DNA of 64,000 nucleotides, taken from Flavobacterium sp. 270 (GTDB lineage: Bacteria; Bacteroidota; Bacteroidia; Flavobacteriales; Flavobacteriaceae). Made by a program: the position numbers and the translations under genes. The notes beneath the pieces are model-generated. The model was given only the letters and a program-made list of their open reading frames with translations. It was not told the origin of the DNA and made no database searches. The stretch is taken from NCBI RefSeq assembly GCF_004368785.1, contig NZ_SODM01000002.1, positions 310,001 through 374,000 on the forward strand, in the 5' to 3' direction. Positions 34,024-42,230 of this stretch are shown one piece after another. Positions within the stretch are counted from its first letter, which is position 1, and every line of letters starts with the position of its first letter.

Positions 34024-34683
34024 TTAAGCTTTCAACAACTCCAAAATCTTATCCACATTTACTTCACTATAATCATTAATATAAAAATCACAAGGCGGAA
34101 GCTGTTCTTTGGTATGTGTGCTCAAAACGCCAACGACTTTCATTCCGGCATTTAGCGCTGCGGAAACTCCCGAAAATGAATCTTCAAAAACCACACAATC
34201 CGACAGAGAAACACCAACACGCTCTGCTGATTTTAGATAAACTTCCGGATCTGGTTTATGATGTTTTACGTCTTCGCTAGACATCATCGAATTCATTTTG
34301 TTTTCGATTTGTAAAGCGTTTATAATCAAATCGAGATTGGCGCGCGGTGCAGAAGTTGCAACAGCAGTTTTAAAACCACGTGATTTTAGTTCATCAAGAA
34401 ACTTCAAATAATGCGGAATCGTTTCTACTTTGTCTTTATAAATTTCACGGAACATGGATTCTTTTTCGTCTTCTAGTTTTGCAAGTTCTTCTCCGGCAAC
34501 AGAACGCTTAAAGAAATGCGTCATAATGTAGCCGTTATGTTTTCCGTACATATGGTCTTCAAATTCGTCTTGTGTATAAGGAATTTTGTATTTATCAAAG
34601 AAGGCTTCAAAAGCTTTTACGTGATGCGGATTGGTGTGACAAATCACGCCGTCCATATCAAAAATAACACATTGCTGGCTCAT
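34024..34683 (-). CDS. HAD family phosphatase (beta-phosphoglucomutase-like)
   Basis: 219 residues from ATG 34683 (MSQQCVIFDMDGVICH); longer upstream residues are unlikely. Motif I DMDG with catalytic Asp, motif II VATSAPRAN, motif III KHHKPDPEVYLKSAERVGV, motif IV VFEDSFSGVSAALNAGMKVV. The cap domain is of the small helical type (C1). The substrate may be a sugar phosphate; beta-phosphoglucomutase activity is possible, not proven. Confidence 0.88.
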   Translation of the reverse strand: MSQQCVIFDMDGVICHTNPHHVKAFEAFFDKYKIPYTQDEFEDHMYGKHNGYIMTHFFKRSVAGEELAKLEDEKESMFREIYKDKVETIPHYLKFLDELKSRGFKTAVATSAPRANLDLIINALQIENKMNSMMSSEDVKHHKPDPEVYLKSAERVGVSLSDCVVFEDSFSGVSAALNAGMKVVGVLSTHTKEQLPPCDFYINDYSEVNVDKILELLKA

Positions 34684-34782
34684 ATATTTTAGTTGTATTT
34701 TTAATGTTGACAAGATACTGATAAGTGTTGTTTGTCGCAAAGTTTAATTTTGCCACAGATTAATAAGATTAAAAGGATTTGT

Positions 34783-34858
34783 CTCTCGCAGATTTGGCAG
34801 ATTTAGGAGATTTTAATTCTTGTAAAATAATCCGCTTAATCTGCCAAATCTGCGAGAG
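34783..34858. repeat. Inverted repeat, GCAGATT family, copy 1
   Basis: CTCTCGCAGATTTGGCAGAT and ATCTGCCAAATCTGCGAGAG are exact reverse complements around an AT-rich loop. A CGCAAAG-family word follows immediately (AACTTTGCGAGATT). Confidence 0.9.
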
Positions 34859-34902
34859 TAAAAAACTTTGTGTCTCTGCAACTTTGCGAGATTAACTTAA
34901 AC

Positions 34903-36486
34903 TTAACCAATCCAAATCCTGCTTTTAACTAAATCTACCGTCTGTCTTAAATGCTGATTCAACGCAATAAGAATAATTAAAACTACCAAACCATAACCTA
35001 CAATCGTATAAATCTCCATATTTGTTAATAAGGTTGATTGCTTGGCAACGGTGCTAAAAACTTTTTTCAACGCCAAAGTATTAGATTCGTCAAGCGAATA
35101 TCCTTTTGCCATAAAACTTTGGCTTGTTTTGGCTAAAGTTTCCTGCGTTTCTGCACTACTGTCGGTTACGAATTGACTTAATTTCAAGAAATGTTTTTTG
35201 TTTAAAAATACAACCGCATTCTGCATAATGCAAAAACCAATTGTACTTCCCCAAAATCTTCCCGAAACGCCGACAATTCCAGAAGAAACTGCCATATTTG
35301 CAGGAACCGAAGAGGTTGTAAATAAAATCAAAGGCACAAATAAAAGTCCTACTCCAATGCCTTGTAAAACGTACGGAATTATAATATCACTCAGCGAAAC
35401 ATCGGGCACAAAAAGAAACGTAAACCAAAAATGAAATACTGCAATAAGCGAAAATCCAATCATAAAAATGTATTTGGTCGACATGGATTTCATCAGGAAA
35501 ATTGCTCCGAGAATTAATCCTATTACATTTCCGAATCCGTTGATGTACTGCACGCCCGCCACTCGCGACGGGTCCCAATTCCAAATTGAATACATGGCTC
35601 CGTGACAAAGGCTTAATGTTGCTCTGCTGATATAAAAAAGGAAAAATAACAGAAAACCAATACGGAGATTGGCATATTTGAAAACTTCAAAATTAAAACT
35701 TGGTCGTTTTACCAAAAGTTCTTTAAAGATAAATAAACCTCCCGTAATCAGCGAAATCATTAACATGAGAACCATTTGTGAAGATTCAAACCAATATTTT
35801 TTCTCGGCATAAACAAAGAAATAAGCTCCGCAGAGAATTGAAGTCAGAATCAGGAAATAACTCATCCAGTCGATTTGGTATAACGGAATTTTCTTTGTGA
35901 TTCGATGTCCTTTAAAAGTAACTAAAATCAAAAAAACATTCAAAACCTGAAGCATTCCCGAAACATACAGCATGTATTTCCAATCGTAATGATCGAGAAA
36001 CCAAACGGCAATATTCATAATAAAAGGTGTTGATAATAACAGCGAGCCGTAATAAAATGAAAACCCAATAATTATGGCATTTTTAGAATGAAAACGCTCA
36101 ATCAATAATTGTCTGATTGTAATTACAGGCAATGCCATTAAAATTCCTTCGGCAACACGCATCAATAAAAAAACGGCAAAATTGGTAATATAAGCTGACG
36201 AAACAATCGTGATTCCGATAAGGGAATAAACCATCATCAGATAATTTTTGGTTGGAAAAAAACTCGAAAATCGACCTTCGATTAAAATTGTTGCCAGCAA
36301 AGTTCCGTAGGTTACGCACATTGCAAACTGCAAATCTTCGGGCTCAATGTCCAGAAAACTTGCTGCATAAGTTACGTTTGAAGTATAAACTCCAAGCAAA
36401 ATCATCGAGTGCAGCAAACAGACAAATAATATGATAATTATTGCCCAATTTGGAACCCAGGATTTAAAAATACTCGTATCGTTCAT
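34903..36486 (-). CDS. MFS transporter, DHA2-type multidrug exporter
   Basis: 527 residues from ATG 36486 (MNDTSIFKSWVPNWAII); starting one base after the HlyD stop. About 14 membrane helices. Typical sections are VTYGTLLATILIEGRFSSFF, RVAEGILMALPVITIRQLLIE, VLQGIGVGLLFVPLILFTTS and SSGIVGVSGRFWGSTIGFC. It is the inner-membrane pump of an EmrAB-like tripartite efflux system. The genes upstream encode its adaptor and TolC partner. Confidence 0.9.
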   Translation of the reverse strand: MNDTSIFKSWVPNWAIIIILFVCLLHSMILLGVYTSNVTYAASFLDIEPEDLQFAMCVTYGTLLATILIEGRFSSFFPTKNYLMMVYSLIGITIVSSAYITNFAVFLLMRVAEGILMALPVITIRQLLIERFHSKNAIIIGFSFYYGSLLLSTPFIMNIAVWFLDHYDWKYMLYVSGMLQVLNVFLILVTFKGHRITKKIPLYQIDWMSYFLILTSILCGAYFFVYAEKKYWFESSQMVLMLMISLITGGLFIFKELLVKRPSFNFEVFKYANLRIGFLLFFLFYISRATLSLCHGAMYSIWNWDPSRVAGVQYINGFGNVIGLILGAIFLMKSMSTKYIFMIGFSLIAVFHFWFTFLFVPDVSLSDIIIPYVLQGIGVGLLFVPLILFTTSSVPANMAVSSGIVGVSGRFWGSTIGFCIMQNAVVFLNKKHFLKLSQFVTDSSAETQETLAKTSQSFMAKGYSLDESNTLALKKVFSTVAKQSTLLTNMEIYTIVGYGLVVLIILIALNQHLRQTVDLVKSRIWIG

Positions 36487-36487
36487 T

Positions 36488-37540
36488 TTATTGATGTGCT
36501 GCAATAACGGTTATATTCATTCCAGCTCTCAGGAAATCGGCTTTTTTGTCGGTTTCTTTCAGCTGAATTCTAACCGGAATTCTTTGTTCTATCTTCACAA
36601 AATTTCCTGTTGCGTTGTCTGGAGGCAAAAGCGAAAATCGCGCGCCACTCGCCGGAGAAAGTGAGGTAATTACACCCACAAAATCACGATCGCTTACGGC
36701 GTCGGCTTTTATTTTTACTTCCTGACCAACCGTTAAATACTGCAATTGAGTTTCTTTAAAATTGGCAGTAATCCATTTTTCTTTACTTACAATAGAAAGT
36801 AAAGTTTGTCCTTCTTTTACCATTTGTCCGGGCTGCAAAATTCTTTTTCCAATCCAGCCGTCGTAAGGCGCTTTAATTATCGTGTACGAAAGGAATAAAG
36901 CCGCATTGTCTGCCACTGCTTTTTTAGATTCTATATTGGTCTGTGTTGTCGGAACATTGGCCTGTGCCTGCGAAGTGCTTAAGTTTGCAGCGTTAATACG
37001 ATCACGCATTTCCTGATAGTGTGCCTGCGCAGCTTCATAATCTGCTTTTACTTTTTCTAATTGCTGAGACGTTGCCGCTTCTTCTTTTACAAGCGCTTCG
37101 TAACGTTCAAATTCGAGTTTTGTTTTCCACAAAGTTGTTTTTGCTCCGGCCAATTGTGCTTCGCCAATTGCGGTTGAAGTTGCGCTTACTGCCACACTTT
37201 TCTCGGCAACAATACTGGTTTGTTTCGCACTTTGTACATCGGCCAAAGCCACATTTAGTTTCGATTTATACTCTCTATTATCAATCACCACTAAAGTATC
37301 GCCTTTGTGCACAAACTGATTTTCTTCAAAACGAACTTCCTGCACATATCCCGTAATACGCGACATAATTGGCGTAACGTATTGCTCGACCTGAGCATCA
37401 TTGGTTTCTTCGTGATTACGATTGAAAACATAAAACCAAATCCCTAAAATAACGCCGCTGATAACCAGCGCACACGCAATAATTGTAATTATAATATGAA
37501 ACGATTTATTTGCTCTAGTTTCATTTTTAATCTTTACCAT
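36488..37540 (-). CDS. HlyD/EmrA-family efflux adaptor
   Basis: 350 residues. One N-terminal membrane helix (about 17-38), then the biotinyl-lipoyl half-motif YVQEVRFEENQFVHKGDTLVVID (residues near 70-92), a coiled-coil hairpin (about 95-200) and the second half APYDGWIGKRILQPGQMVKEG. The C-terminal domain closes with RAGMNITVIAAHQ. It bridges the MFS pump and TolC. Order in the operon is TolC, adaptor, pump. Confidence 0.92.
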   Translation of the reverse strand: MVKIKNETRANKSFHIIITIIACALVISGVILGIWFYVFNRNHEETNDAQVEQYVTPIMSRITGYVQEVRFEENQFVHKGDTLVVIDNREYKSKLNVALADVQSAKQTSIVAEKSVAVSATSTAIGEAQLAGAKTTLWKTKLEFERYEALVKEEAATSQQLEKVKADYEAAQAHYQEMRDRINAANLSTSQAQANVPTTQTNIESKKAVADNAALFLSYTIIKAPYDGWIGKRILQPGQMVKEGQTLLSIVSKEKWITANFKETQLQYLTVGQEVKIKADAVSDRDFVGVITSLSPASGARFSLLPPDNATGNFVKIEQRIPVRIQLKETDKKADFLRAGMNITVIAAHQ

Positions 37541-37591
37541 AAACTTATATCTATCTATTTCTATTCTCTATATTCTATTTTCTCTAAAAAA

Positions 37592-38950
37592 CTAAATCTC
37601 ATTTGGCATTGCGCCTGCTGTATGCAGTAATTCGTAATGTTTCATAACGGCATCAATTCGGGTTGAAATCTTATTGTATTTTGCCTGTAATAAAGCGTTG
37701 TCCGCATCAACCATTTCGGTAATTAAAACCAATTGATTAAGGTATTTCAGTTTTACAATTCTGTAGTTTTCGTCTGCCAGTTCTAAGGCTTTATCAACCA
37801 CAACAAACTTTTCGAGAATCTCTTCGTATTGTGTATGATTTTTGAATAATTCGTCCTGAACTTTATCTTTCAAAATCGCTGTTTGATTTTCCTGCCACTG
37901 AATTCTGGTATTCGCCATTTGAACTTTGGTTTTGTTTTTATACAAACCCGAAATATCAAACTTCGCAGAAACTCCAATTTGCCCTAAAGTGTACAAATAA
38001 GGATTTGGCGGAAAAAATTTGTAGTTGGGATAATTAAAACCGTAATTTCCGAAGAAATTGATGCTGGGATAATAATTGCCCTTTACCAGATTTAATTCGG
38101 TTTTTCTAATGTCAACTTCCTGATCTGCTATTCGCATTTCTTCATTTTTAAAAGCTTTGTTCAGATAAGAATCATACGAATCAATTCCGTTCATTTCGTC
38201 CAGATTTTGCGTTGTATCGATGGTTATTTCCTCGTTTTCCGGAAGCTGAACCAACGTTTTAAAATCATGAAGTGCGATTTTGATGTTTTTTGAATTTGTC
38301 AAAGCATTTAATTCACGATCCGAAAGTTGCAATTCGGCACGGATAACTTCATTTTTAGTAACCGTTCCGTGTTTTTGTAAGGACTGCACTTCTTTCAATC
38401 GGCTTTTTTCTTCTTTGATATTTTCTTCAAAAATTTTCTGAAGTTCCATCATTTTATAAATTGCCAAATACGTATCCACTACCGCTAACTGAATATCGTT
38501 TTCTGTTTTTTCTTTTTTAATCTGCGAAATCTGATTTTCCTGATTGGCAATTTTTATCGCATTGTTGATTTTATTTCCTGCGTAAATAGGCATCGCAAAC
38601 GAAGTTCCAACTTCATAGATTTCCGGAATTGCTTTTGTAACTACTTTGTCTTTTAAGAATCCGCTTCCGCGAAATTCGGTGATGTTGGTAATTCTGGAGT
38701 ACATTCCGTTTAGTTCTATTTCCGGAAGGCGCTGTTCTTTATTTTCTTTAATGTTTTGCTCAGAAAGCGTAATCTCAAGTCGAGATTTAAGGATGTTTTT
38801 GTTGTTTTCTTTGGCTAGTTTTATCGCTTCGTTTAGCGTAATCGAATGTACTTGCTGTGCCTGCGAAGTACCAACTGCTAAAACAATTAAAACTAACATT
38901 ACCTTTTTGAGAAAACAATCTACTGTAATAATCGATTTTTTAAGGAACAT
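37592..38950 (-). CDS. TolC family outer-membrane efflux protein
   Basis: 452 residues from ATG 38950, which places a usable signal peptide (VMLVLIVLAVGTSQAQ) near the N-terminus. The body shows the two long helical hairpins and the barrel strands of TolC: HSITLNEAIKLAKENNKNIL, SRLKEVQSLQKHGTVTKNEV and LALIEMVDADNALLQAKYN-type C-terminal segment. It is the outer channel of the efflux pump and first in the operon. The preceding spacer carries two inverted repeats (39099-39305). Confidence 0.88.
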   Translation of the reverse strand: MFLKKSIITVDCFLKKVMLVLIVLAVGTSQAQQVHSITLNEAIKLAKENNKNILKSRLEITLSEQNIKENKEQRLPEIELNGMYSRITNITEFRGSGFLKDKVVTKAIPEIYEVGTSFAMPIYAGNKINNAIKIANQENQISQIKKEKTENDIQLAVVDTYLAIYKMMELQKIFEENIKEEKSRLKEVQSLQKHGTVTKNEVIRAELQLSDRELNALTNSKNIKIALHDFKTLVQLPENEEITIDTTQNLDEMNGIDSYDSYLNKAFKNEEMRIADQEVDIRKTELNLVKGNYYPSINFFGNYGFNYPNYKFFPPNPYLYTLGQIGVSAKFDISGLYKNKTKVQMANTRIQWQENQTAILKDKVQDELFKNHTQYEEILEKFVVVDKALELADENYRIVKLKYLNQLVLITEMVDADNALLQAKYNKISTRIDAVMKHYELLHTAGAMPNEI

Positions 38951-39098
38951 AAGTACATAAATAATTATGATGCAAAGTTCCTTCATTTTTTTATTGACTG
39001 ATAATTCTAAAAAGCCAAGAACGTATTCATTTCAGCCAAATGTTAAAATATTGTTTTCCGAAAACGTTATATTATAACATTGAGAAACAAAGGGTTGT
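38951..39098. promoter_or_regulatory. Probable promoter/operator region of the efflux operon
   Basis: The first part of a 360-base non-coding gap. GTTTTCCGAAAAC and GTTATATTATAAC are two palindromes side by side (39050-39080) just before the operon. They are candidate operator sites for the AraC protein, on position only. Confidence 0.35.
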
Positions 39099-39214
39099 GT
39101 TTCACGCAGATTTGAATAGATTTAGGCAGATGTGGCAGATTATTTTTTAATATTCATTTTGATAAAAATAAAGATTTGCGTTAATCGCTTTAATCTGTAA
39201 AATCTACGTGAAAA
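39099..39214. repeat. Inverted repeat, GCAGATT family, copy 2
   Basis: TTTCACGCAGATTTGAATAG faces AATCTGTAAAATCTACGTGAAA. Imperfect arms, about 65 bases of loop. Confidence 0.75.
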
Positions 39215-39218
39215 TTAT

Positions 39219-39305
39219 ACTCTCGCAGATTTTGGAGATTTAGCAGATATTTTTAAAATAATTTACGCTCATAAAATCAGCTTAATCTGCCGAATCTGCG
39301 GGAGA
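39219..39305. repeat. Inverted repeat, GCAGATT family, copy 3
   Basis: CTCTCGCAGATTTTGGAGAT faces ATCTGCCGAATCTGCGGGAG. Directly follows copy 2. Confidence 0.8.
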
Positions 39306-39310
39306 AAAAA

Positions 39311-40135
39311 TTATTTCTGCTGTTCCAAAATCTCTTCACGATTAGAATAATCAGACGGACGCTGTCCAAGTATTTTAAAAAAAGTATTACTAAACGTTGG
39401 AACACTATTATAGCCCACTTCCAGCGCTATTTCTTTTACAGAAAGTTTTCTTTCTAATAAAAGTTCGATTGCCTTTAAAATTCTTCTAATGGTATAATAT
39501 TGAATGAAAGACATTTTGAGATCTTTTTGAAATAAACGTGATAACGATCTTTCGCTATAGCCAAACTCATGCGCTACGTTTGAAAACAAAATGGTTTCGC
39601 CCAGATTATTCTCGACGTGGCGTAAGATTTTACCAAGTCGTTTGTCTTTGGGCTGTGGTAATTCTAACGGAAGATTGGTTGGACAAATCTGTGGTAAAAT
39701 GGCTTTTATGGCTTTAGCAATGGTAAAATTAGGCGTTCCTTCTTCAAGATGTCCATTCCAGCGATTGGTAAAAAGCATCATTTGAAGCAAAAGGTTATTT
39801 ACAGGATAAATGCCTTCGTTTTTATAAAATTCATCTTCGCCATTTTCAATCGGAAAATACAGATTTCGCATCATCACCTGTTCCGATTTTGGTTCGATGC
39901 TGTGTTCTAATCCGGCGGGAATCCAAATAAAATGTCTTGCAGGTAAAAAGTAAGATTTCGTTTCGGTTGTCACAAAAACTACATCGCCTTCTGCATAGAG
40001 CATTTGTGCTTTTTCGTGTTTATGTTTTGGAACAAACAATTCACCCATTATATTATGATGACAATAAATGCTTTTTTTATCGGCATCTACTTTCTCGATA
40101 TAATATTTATCTACTTTAAAGGTTGGTTGTTCCAT
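39311..40135 (-). CDS. AraC family transcriptional regulator
   Basis: 274 residues. The N-terminal cupin-like domain contains FVPKHKHEKAQMLYAEGDVV and HFIWIPAGLEHSI. The C-terminal pair of helix-turn-helix motifs spans about 170-268, with LFSNVAHEFGYSERSLSRLF and VKEIALEVGYNSVPTFSNTF, then GQRPSDYSNR. It precedes the TolC-HlyD-MFS genes on the same strand and probably senses a small molecule to regulate them. Confidence 0.92.
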   Translation of the reverse strand: MEQPTFKVDKYYIEKVDADKKSIYCHHNIMGELFVPKHKHEKAQMLYAEGDVVFVTTETKSYFLPARHFIWIPAGLEHSIEPKSEQVMMRNLYFPIENGEDEFYKNEGIYPVNNLLLQMMLFTNRWNGHLEEGTPNFTIAKAIKAILPQICPTNLPLELPQPKDKRLGKILRHVENNLGETILFSNVAHEFGYSERSLSRLFQKDLKMSFIQYYTIRRILKAIELLLERKLSVKEIALEVGYNSVPTFSNTFFKILGQRPSDYSNREEILEQQK

Positions 40136-40144
40136 TGAATTTTT

Positions 40145-40475
40145 TTAACCGCAAAGAGCGCTAAGTTTTACGCAAAGTTCGCTAAAATTATTTATTGGAC
40201 AGATAATTTGCTCGCAAAGACGCGAAGTCTTCATTTTTTTAGCCACAGATTACAGGGATTAGAAGGATTTTTGTTTCACGCAGATTGAAAAAGATTTTAG
40301 CAGATGTTTAGATGATTTCTTTTTTAATGCTCTTGCAGATTCGCAAATAAATTAAAAATTTGTCAAATCTGCGAGAGAAAAAATTATACATTCCAACACA
40401 AAAAAATCAAAATTAAATCTGCAAAATCTGCGTGAAAGAAAAACTTGGCGTCTTTGCATCTTTGCGAGATTAAAA
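40145..40475. repeat. Concentric inverted repeats upstream of the AraC gene
   Basis: Three shells around one centre: outer CTCGCAAAGACGCGAAG (40211) with CTTTGCATCTTTGCGAG (40452-40468); middle TTTCACGCAGATT (40273) with AATCTGCGTGAAA (about 40425-40437); inner CTCTTGCAGATTCGCAAAT (40330) with TTTGTCAAATCTGCGAGAG (40359-40377). Additional GCAAAGAGCGC words lie at 40151. The shells belong to the CGCAAAG and GCAGATT families. Confidence 0.8.
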
Positions 40476-40511
40476 AAAACTTTGCTTGAGTCTTCGGCAC
40501 AGTTAAGCAAA

Positions 40512-40546
40512 AAAAAATGCCTTTTCTTAACGAAAAGGCATTTTTA
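40512..40546 (-). terminator. Terminator of tRNA-Asp copy 1
   Basis: AAATGCCTTTTC and GAAAAGGCATTT form a strong stem around TTAAC with T-runs. It lies downstream of the tRNA on the minus strand. Confidence 0.82.
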
Positions 40547-40556
40547 AAAAACTAAG

Positions 40557-40630
40557 CGGTCTGGACGGGACTCGAACCCGCGACCCCATGCGTGACAGGC
40601 ATGTATTCTAACCAACTGAACTACCAAACC
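40557..40630 (-). tRNA. tRNA-Asp (anticodon GUC), copy 1
   Basis: 74 bases on the minus strand. Acceptor GGTTTGG with CCAGACC, D-arm AGTTCAGTTGGTTAGAAT, anticodon loop CTGTCAC (GTC), T-arm GTTCGAGTCC. CCA is not encoded. Confidence 0.95.
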
Positions 40631-41100
40631 CACTGCTTATTGTGAGTGCAAAAATACAACAGAAGTTTGATTCTGCAAGGGTTTTTGCGAATAAAAATCA
40701 ATAAAATTTTAACCCCTTAAATTCCAATATTTTAAAATTTCAAATTTCAACTTTATAAACCTATTTTTTACAATCTAGTGCGATTTCCCGTTCCTCGAAA
40801 TGACAAACTACACTTAATTACTCACAAAAAAATGCAAGGTTAAAAAAAAGGTTTGAAAAGCTTATTAAAAAAACCTTGCGTAAATCTTAGCGCTCTTTGT
40901 TATAAGAAAATCTTGCTATAAATTTTGGAATTTGGAATTTTTCCTGGATTTCAGGATTGGATTTTACCTTTTACAAAAGGTCTTAAATCAAAAAAGCCAT
41001 CCACAAAGTGGAAAGCTTTTCATTGGTCTAACTACTAAACCGAGCTGAGAGTTACAAATTCTCAGCAAAACAACACAACTAATCTTAGATACCGTATTTG
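40631..41100. other. Spacer between the two tRNA-Asp genes
   Basis: No gene. Contains a hairpin AAAAGCCATCCAC/GTGGAAAGCTTTT (40993-41022), CTGAGAGTTACAAATTCTCAG (41044), and a minus-strand segment CTCGGTTTAGTAGTTAGACC at 41025-41044 that resembles a tRNA-Asp 5' end. A short open frame here runs through the second tRNA and is spurious. Confidence 0.55.
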
Positions 41101-41103
41101 GGC

Positions 41104-41136
41104 AAAAAAGCCTTTCTTTACAGAAAGGCTTCTCCC
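41104..41136 (-). terminator. Terminator of tRNA-Asp copy 2
   Basis: AAGCCTTTCT and AGAAAGGCTT form a stem around TTAC, with an A-run on the plus strand (T-run in the transcript). Confidence 0.8.
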
Positions 41137-41143
41137 AATATTG

Positions 41144-41217
41144 CGGTCTGGACGGGACTCGAACCCGCGACCCCATGCGTGACAGGCATGTATTCTAACC
41201 AACTGAACTACCAAACC
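41144..41217 (-). tRNA. tRNA-Asp (anticodon GUC), copy 2
   Basis: Identical in sequence to copy 1 over the whole 74 bases, same strand, 514 bases apart. The two have separate terminators, so they are probably separate transcripts. Confidence 0.95.
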
Positions 41218-41303
41218 TCTGCGTTATTGCGGTTGCAAAGATAGTACAGAATTTCATTTCTGCAAGTGTTTTTATAAAAAAAATTAAATTTTTATTTTAA
41301 TCG

Positions 41304-42230
41304 TTATCCAAAGTTTTGTTTTTCAACTAAATAAGTGGTTAATATTTTTTCAAAATTATCGCCCACATTTACCGAAACGTACTTAATTTGGTTCTTCGCG
41401 CAGGTTAAAGCTAGATTTTTAAAGTACGCTTCTGCTCTTTTTTCGTATTCGTCTTTTACATTATCAGCATAAATGGAGACTTCTTCTCCTGTTTCTACAT
41501 CGATAAATTTGCGAGGTGTATTGTCAAAATCAAATTGAAGTTCGGTTTTATGATCTACAACATGAAATAAAACTACTTTATGTTTATTATGTTTTAGATG
41601 CTGTAAGGCGCTGAATAACTTCTCATCGTCTGCCGACTGAAACATATCGGTAAACAAAACAATCATCGATCTGCGGTGCATTTTCTCTGCAATCTGATGA
41701 AGATAGGTAATGGTATCGGTACTTTTTTTGACTTTTGGCTGTTCTAATAATTGCTCCAGTTTATTCAAAAGCATTCTATGATGACGATCGCTTCCTTTTT
41801 CTGGCGCGTAATATTCGTAATTATCTGAGAAAACACTCAAACCAACGGCATCGCGCTGTTTCTTTAAAATATTCATTAAAACTGCCGAAGCCAAAACCGC
41901 AAAACCAATCTTTTTTTCGTAAAAAGGCTGATTTGATTTCAGTTCCGGATAATGCATTGACGACGAATTATCGACAATAATGTGACAACGCATATTGGTT
42001 TCTTCTTCAAAACGTTTGGTATATAAACGGTCAGTTTTGGCAAATAATTTCCAATCGATATGTTTGGTGCTTTCGCCGGCATTATACACTTTGTGTTCCG
42101 AAAATTCGGCAGAAAATCCATGAAACGGACTCTTGTGCATTCCCGATATAAAACCTTCTACAACTTGGTTTGCCAACATTTCGAGATGCTGAAAACTGGA
42201 AACTTTCTCTATTTCTGATTCGATTTTCAT
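41304..42230 (-). CDS. DUF58 family protein with vWA-like MIDAS motif
   Basis: 308 residues. The DUF58 signature YNAGESTKHIDWKLFAKTDR (about 48-67) precedes a vWA-like fold with HIIVDNSSSMHYPE (D-x-S-x-S MIDAS metal site) and IVLFTDMFQSADD. Proteins of this type belong to MoxR/BatA-type complexes that help assemble or modify envelope and redox proteins. No MoxR ATPase is visible nearby. Its ATG overlaps the end of the M1 peptidase gene by four bases. Confidence 0.88.
   Translation of the reverse strand: MKIESEIEKVSSFQHLEMLANQVVEGFISGMHKSPFHGFSAEFSEHKVYNAGESTKHIDWKLFAKTDRLYTKRFEEETNMRCHIIVDNSSSMHYPELKSNQPFYEKKIGFAVLASAVLMNILKKQRDAVGLSVFSDNYEYYAPEKGSDRHHRMLLNKLEQLLEQPKVKKSTDTITYLHQIAEKMHRRSMIVLFTDMFQSADDEKLFSALQHLKHNKHKVVLFHVVDHKTELQFDFDNTPRKFIDVETGEEVSIYADNVKDEYEKRAEAYFKNLALTCAKNQIKYVSVNVGDNFEKILTTYLVEKQNFG

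Noticed and set aside
39099..40475. Possible CRISPR array because of repeated GCAGATT words
   Set aside because: Repeats are inverted, irregularly spaced and diverged, with no unique spacers of constant length and no cas genes.
40988..41176. Open frame of 62 codons on the minus strand between and into tRNA-Asp
   Set aside because: Overlaps tRNA-Asp copy 2 and a terminator; not a protein.
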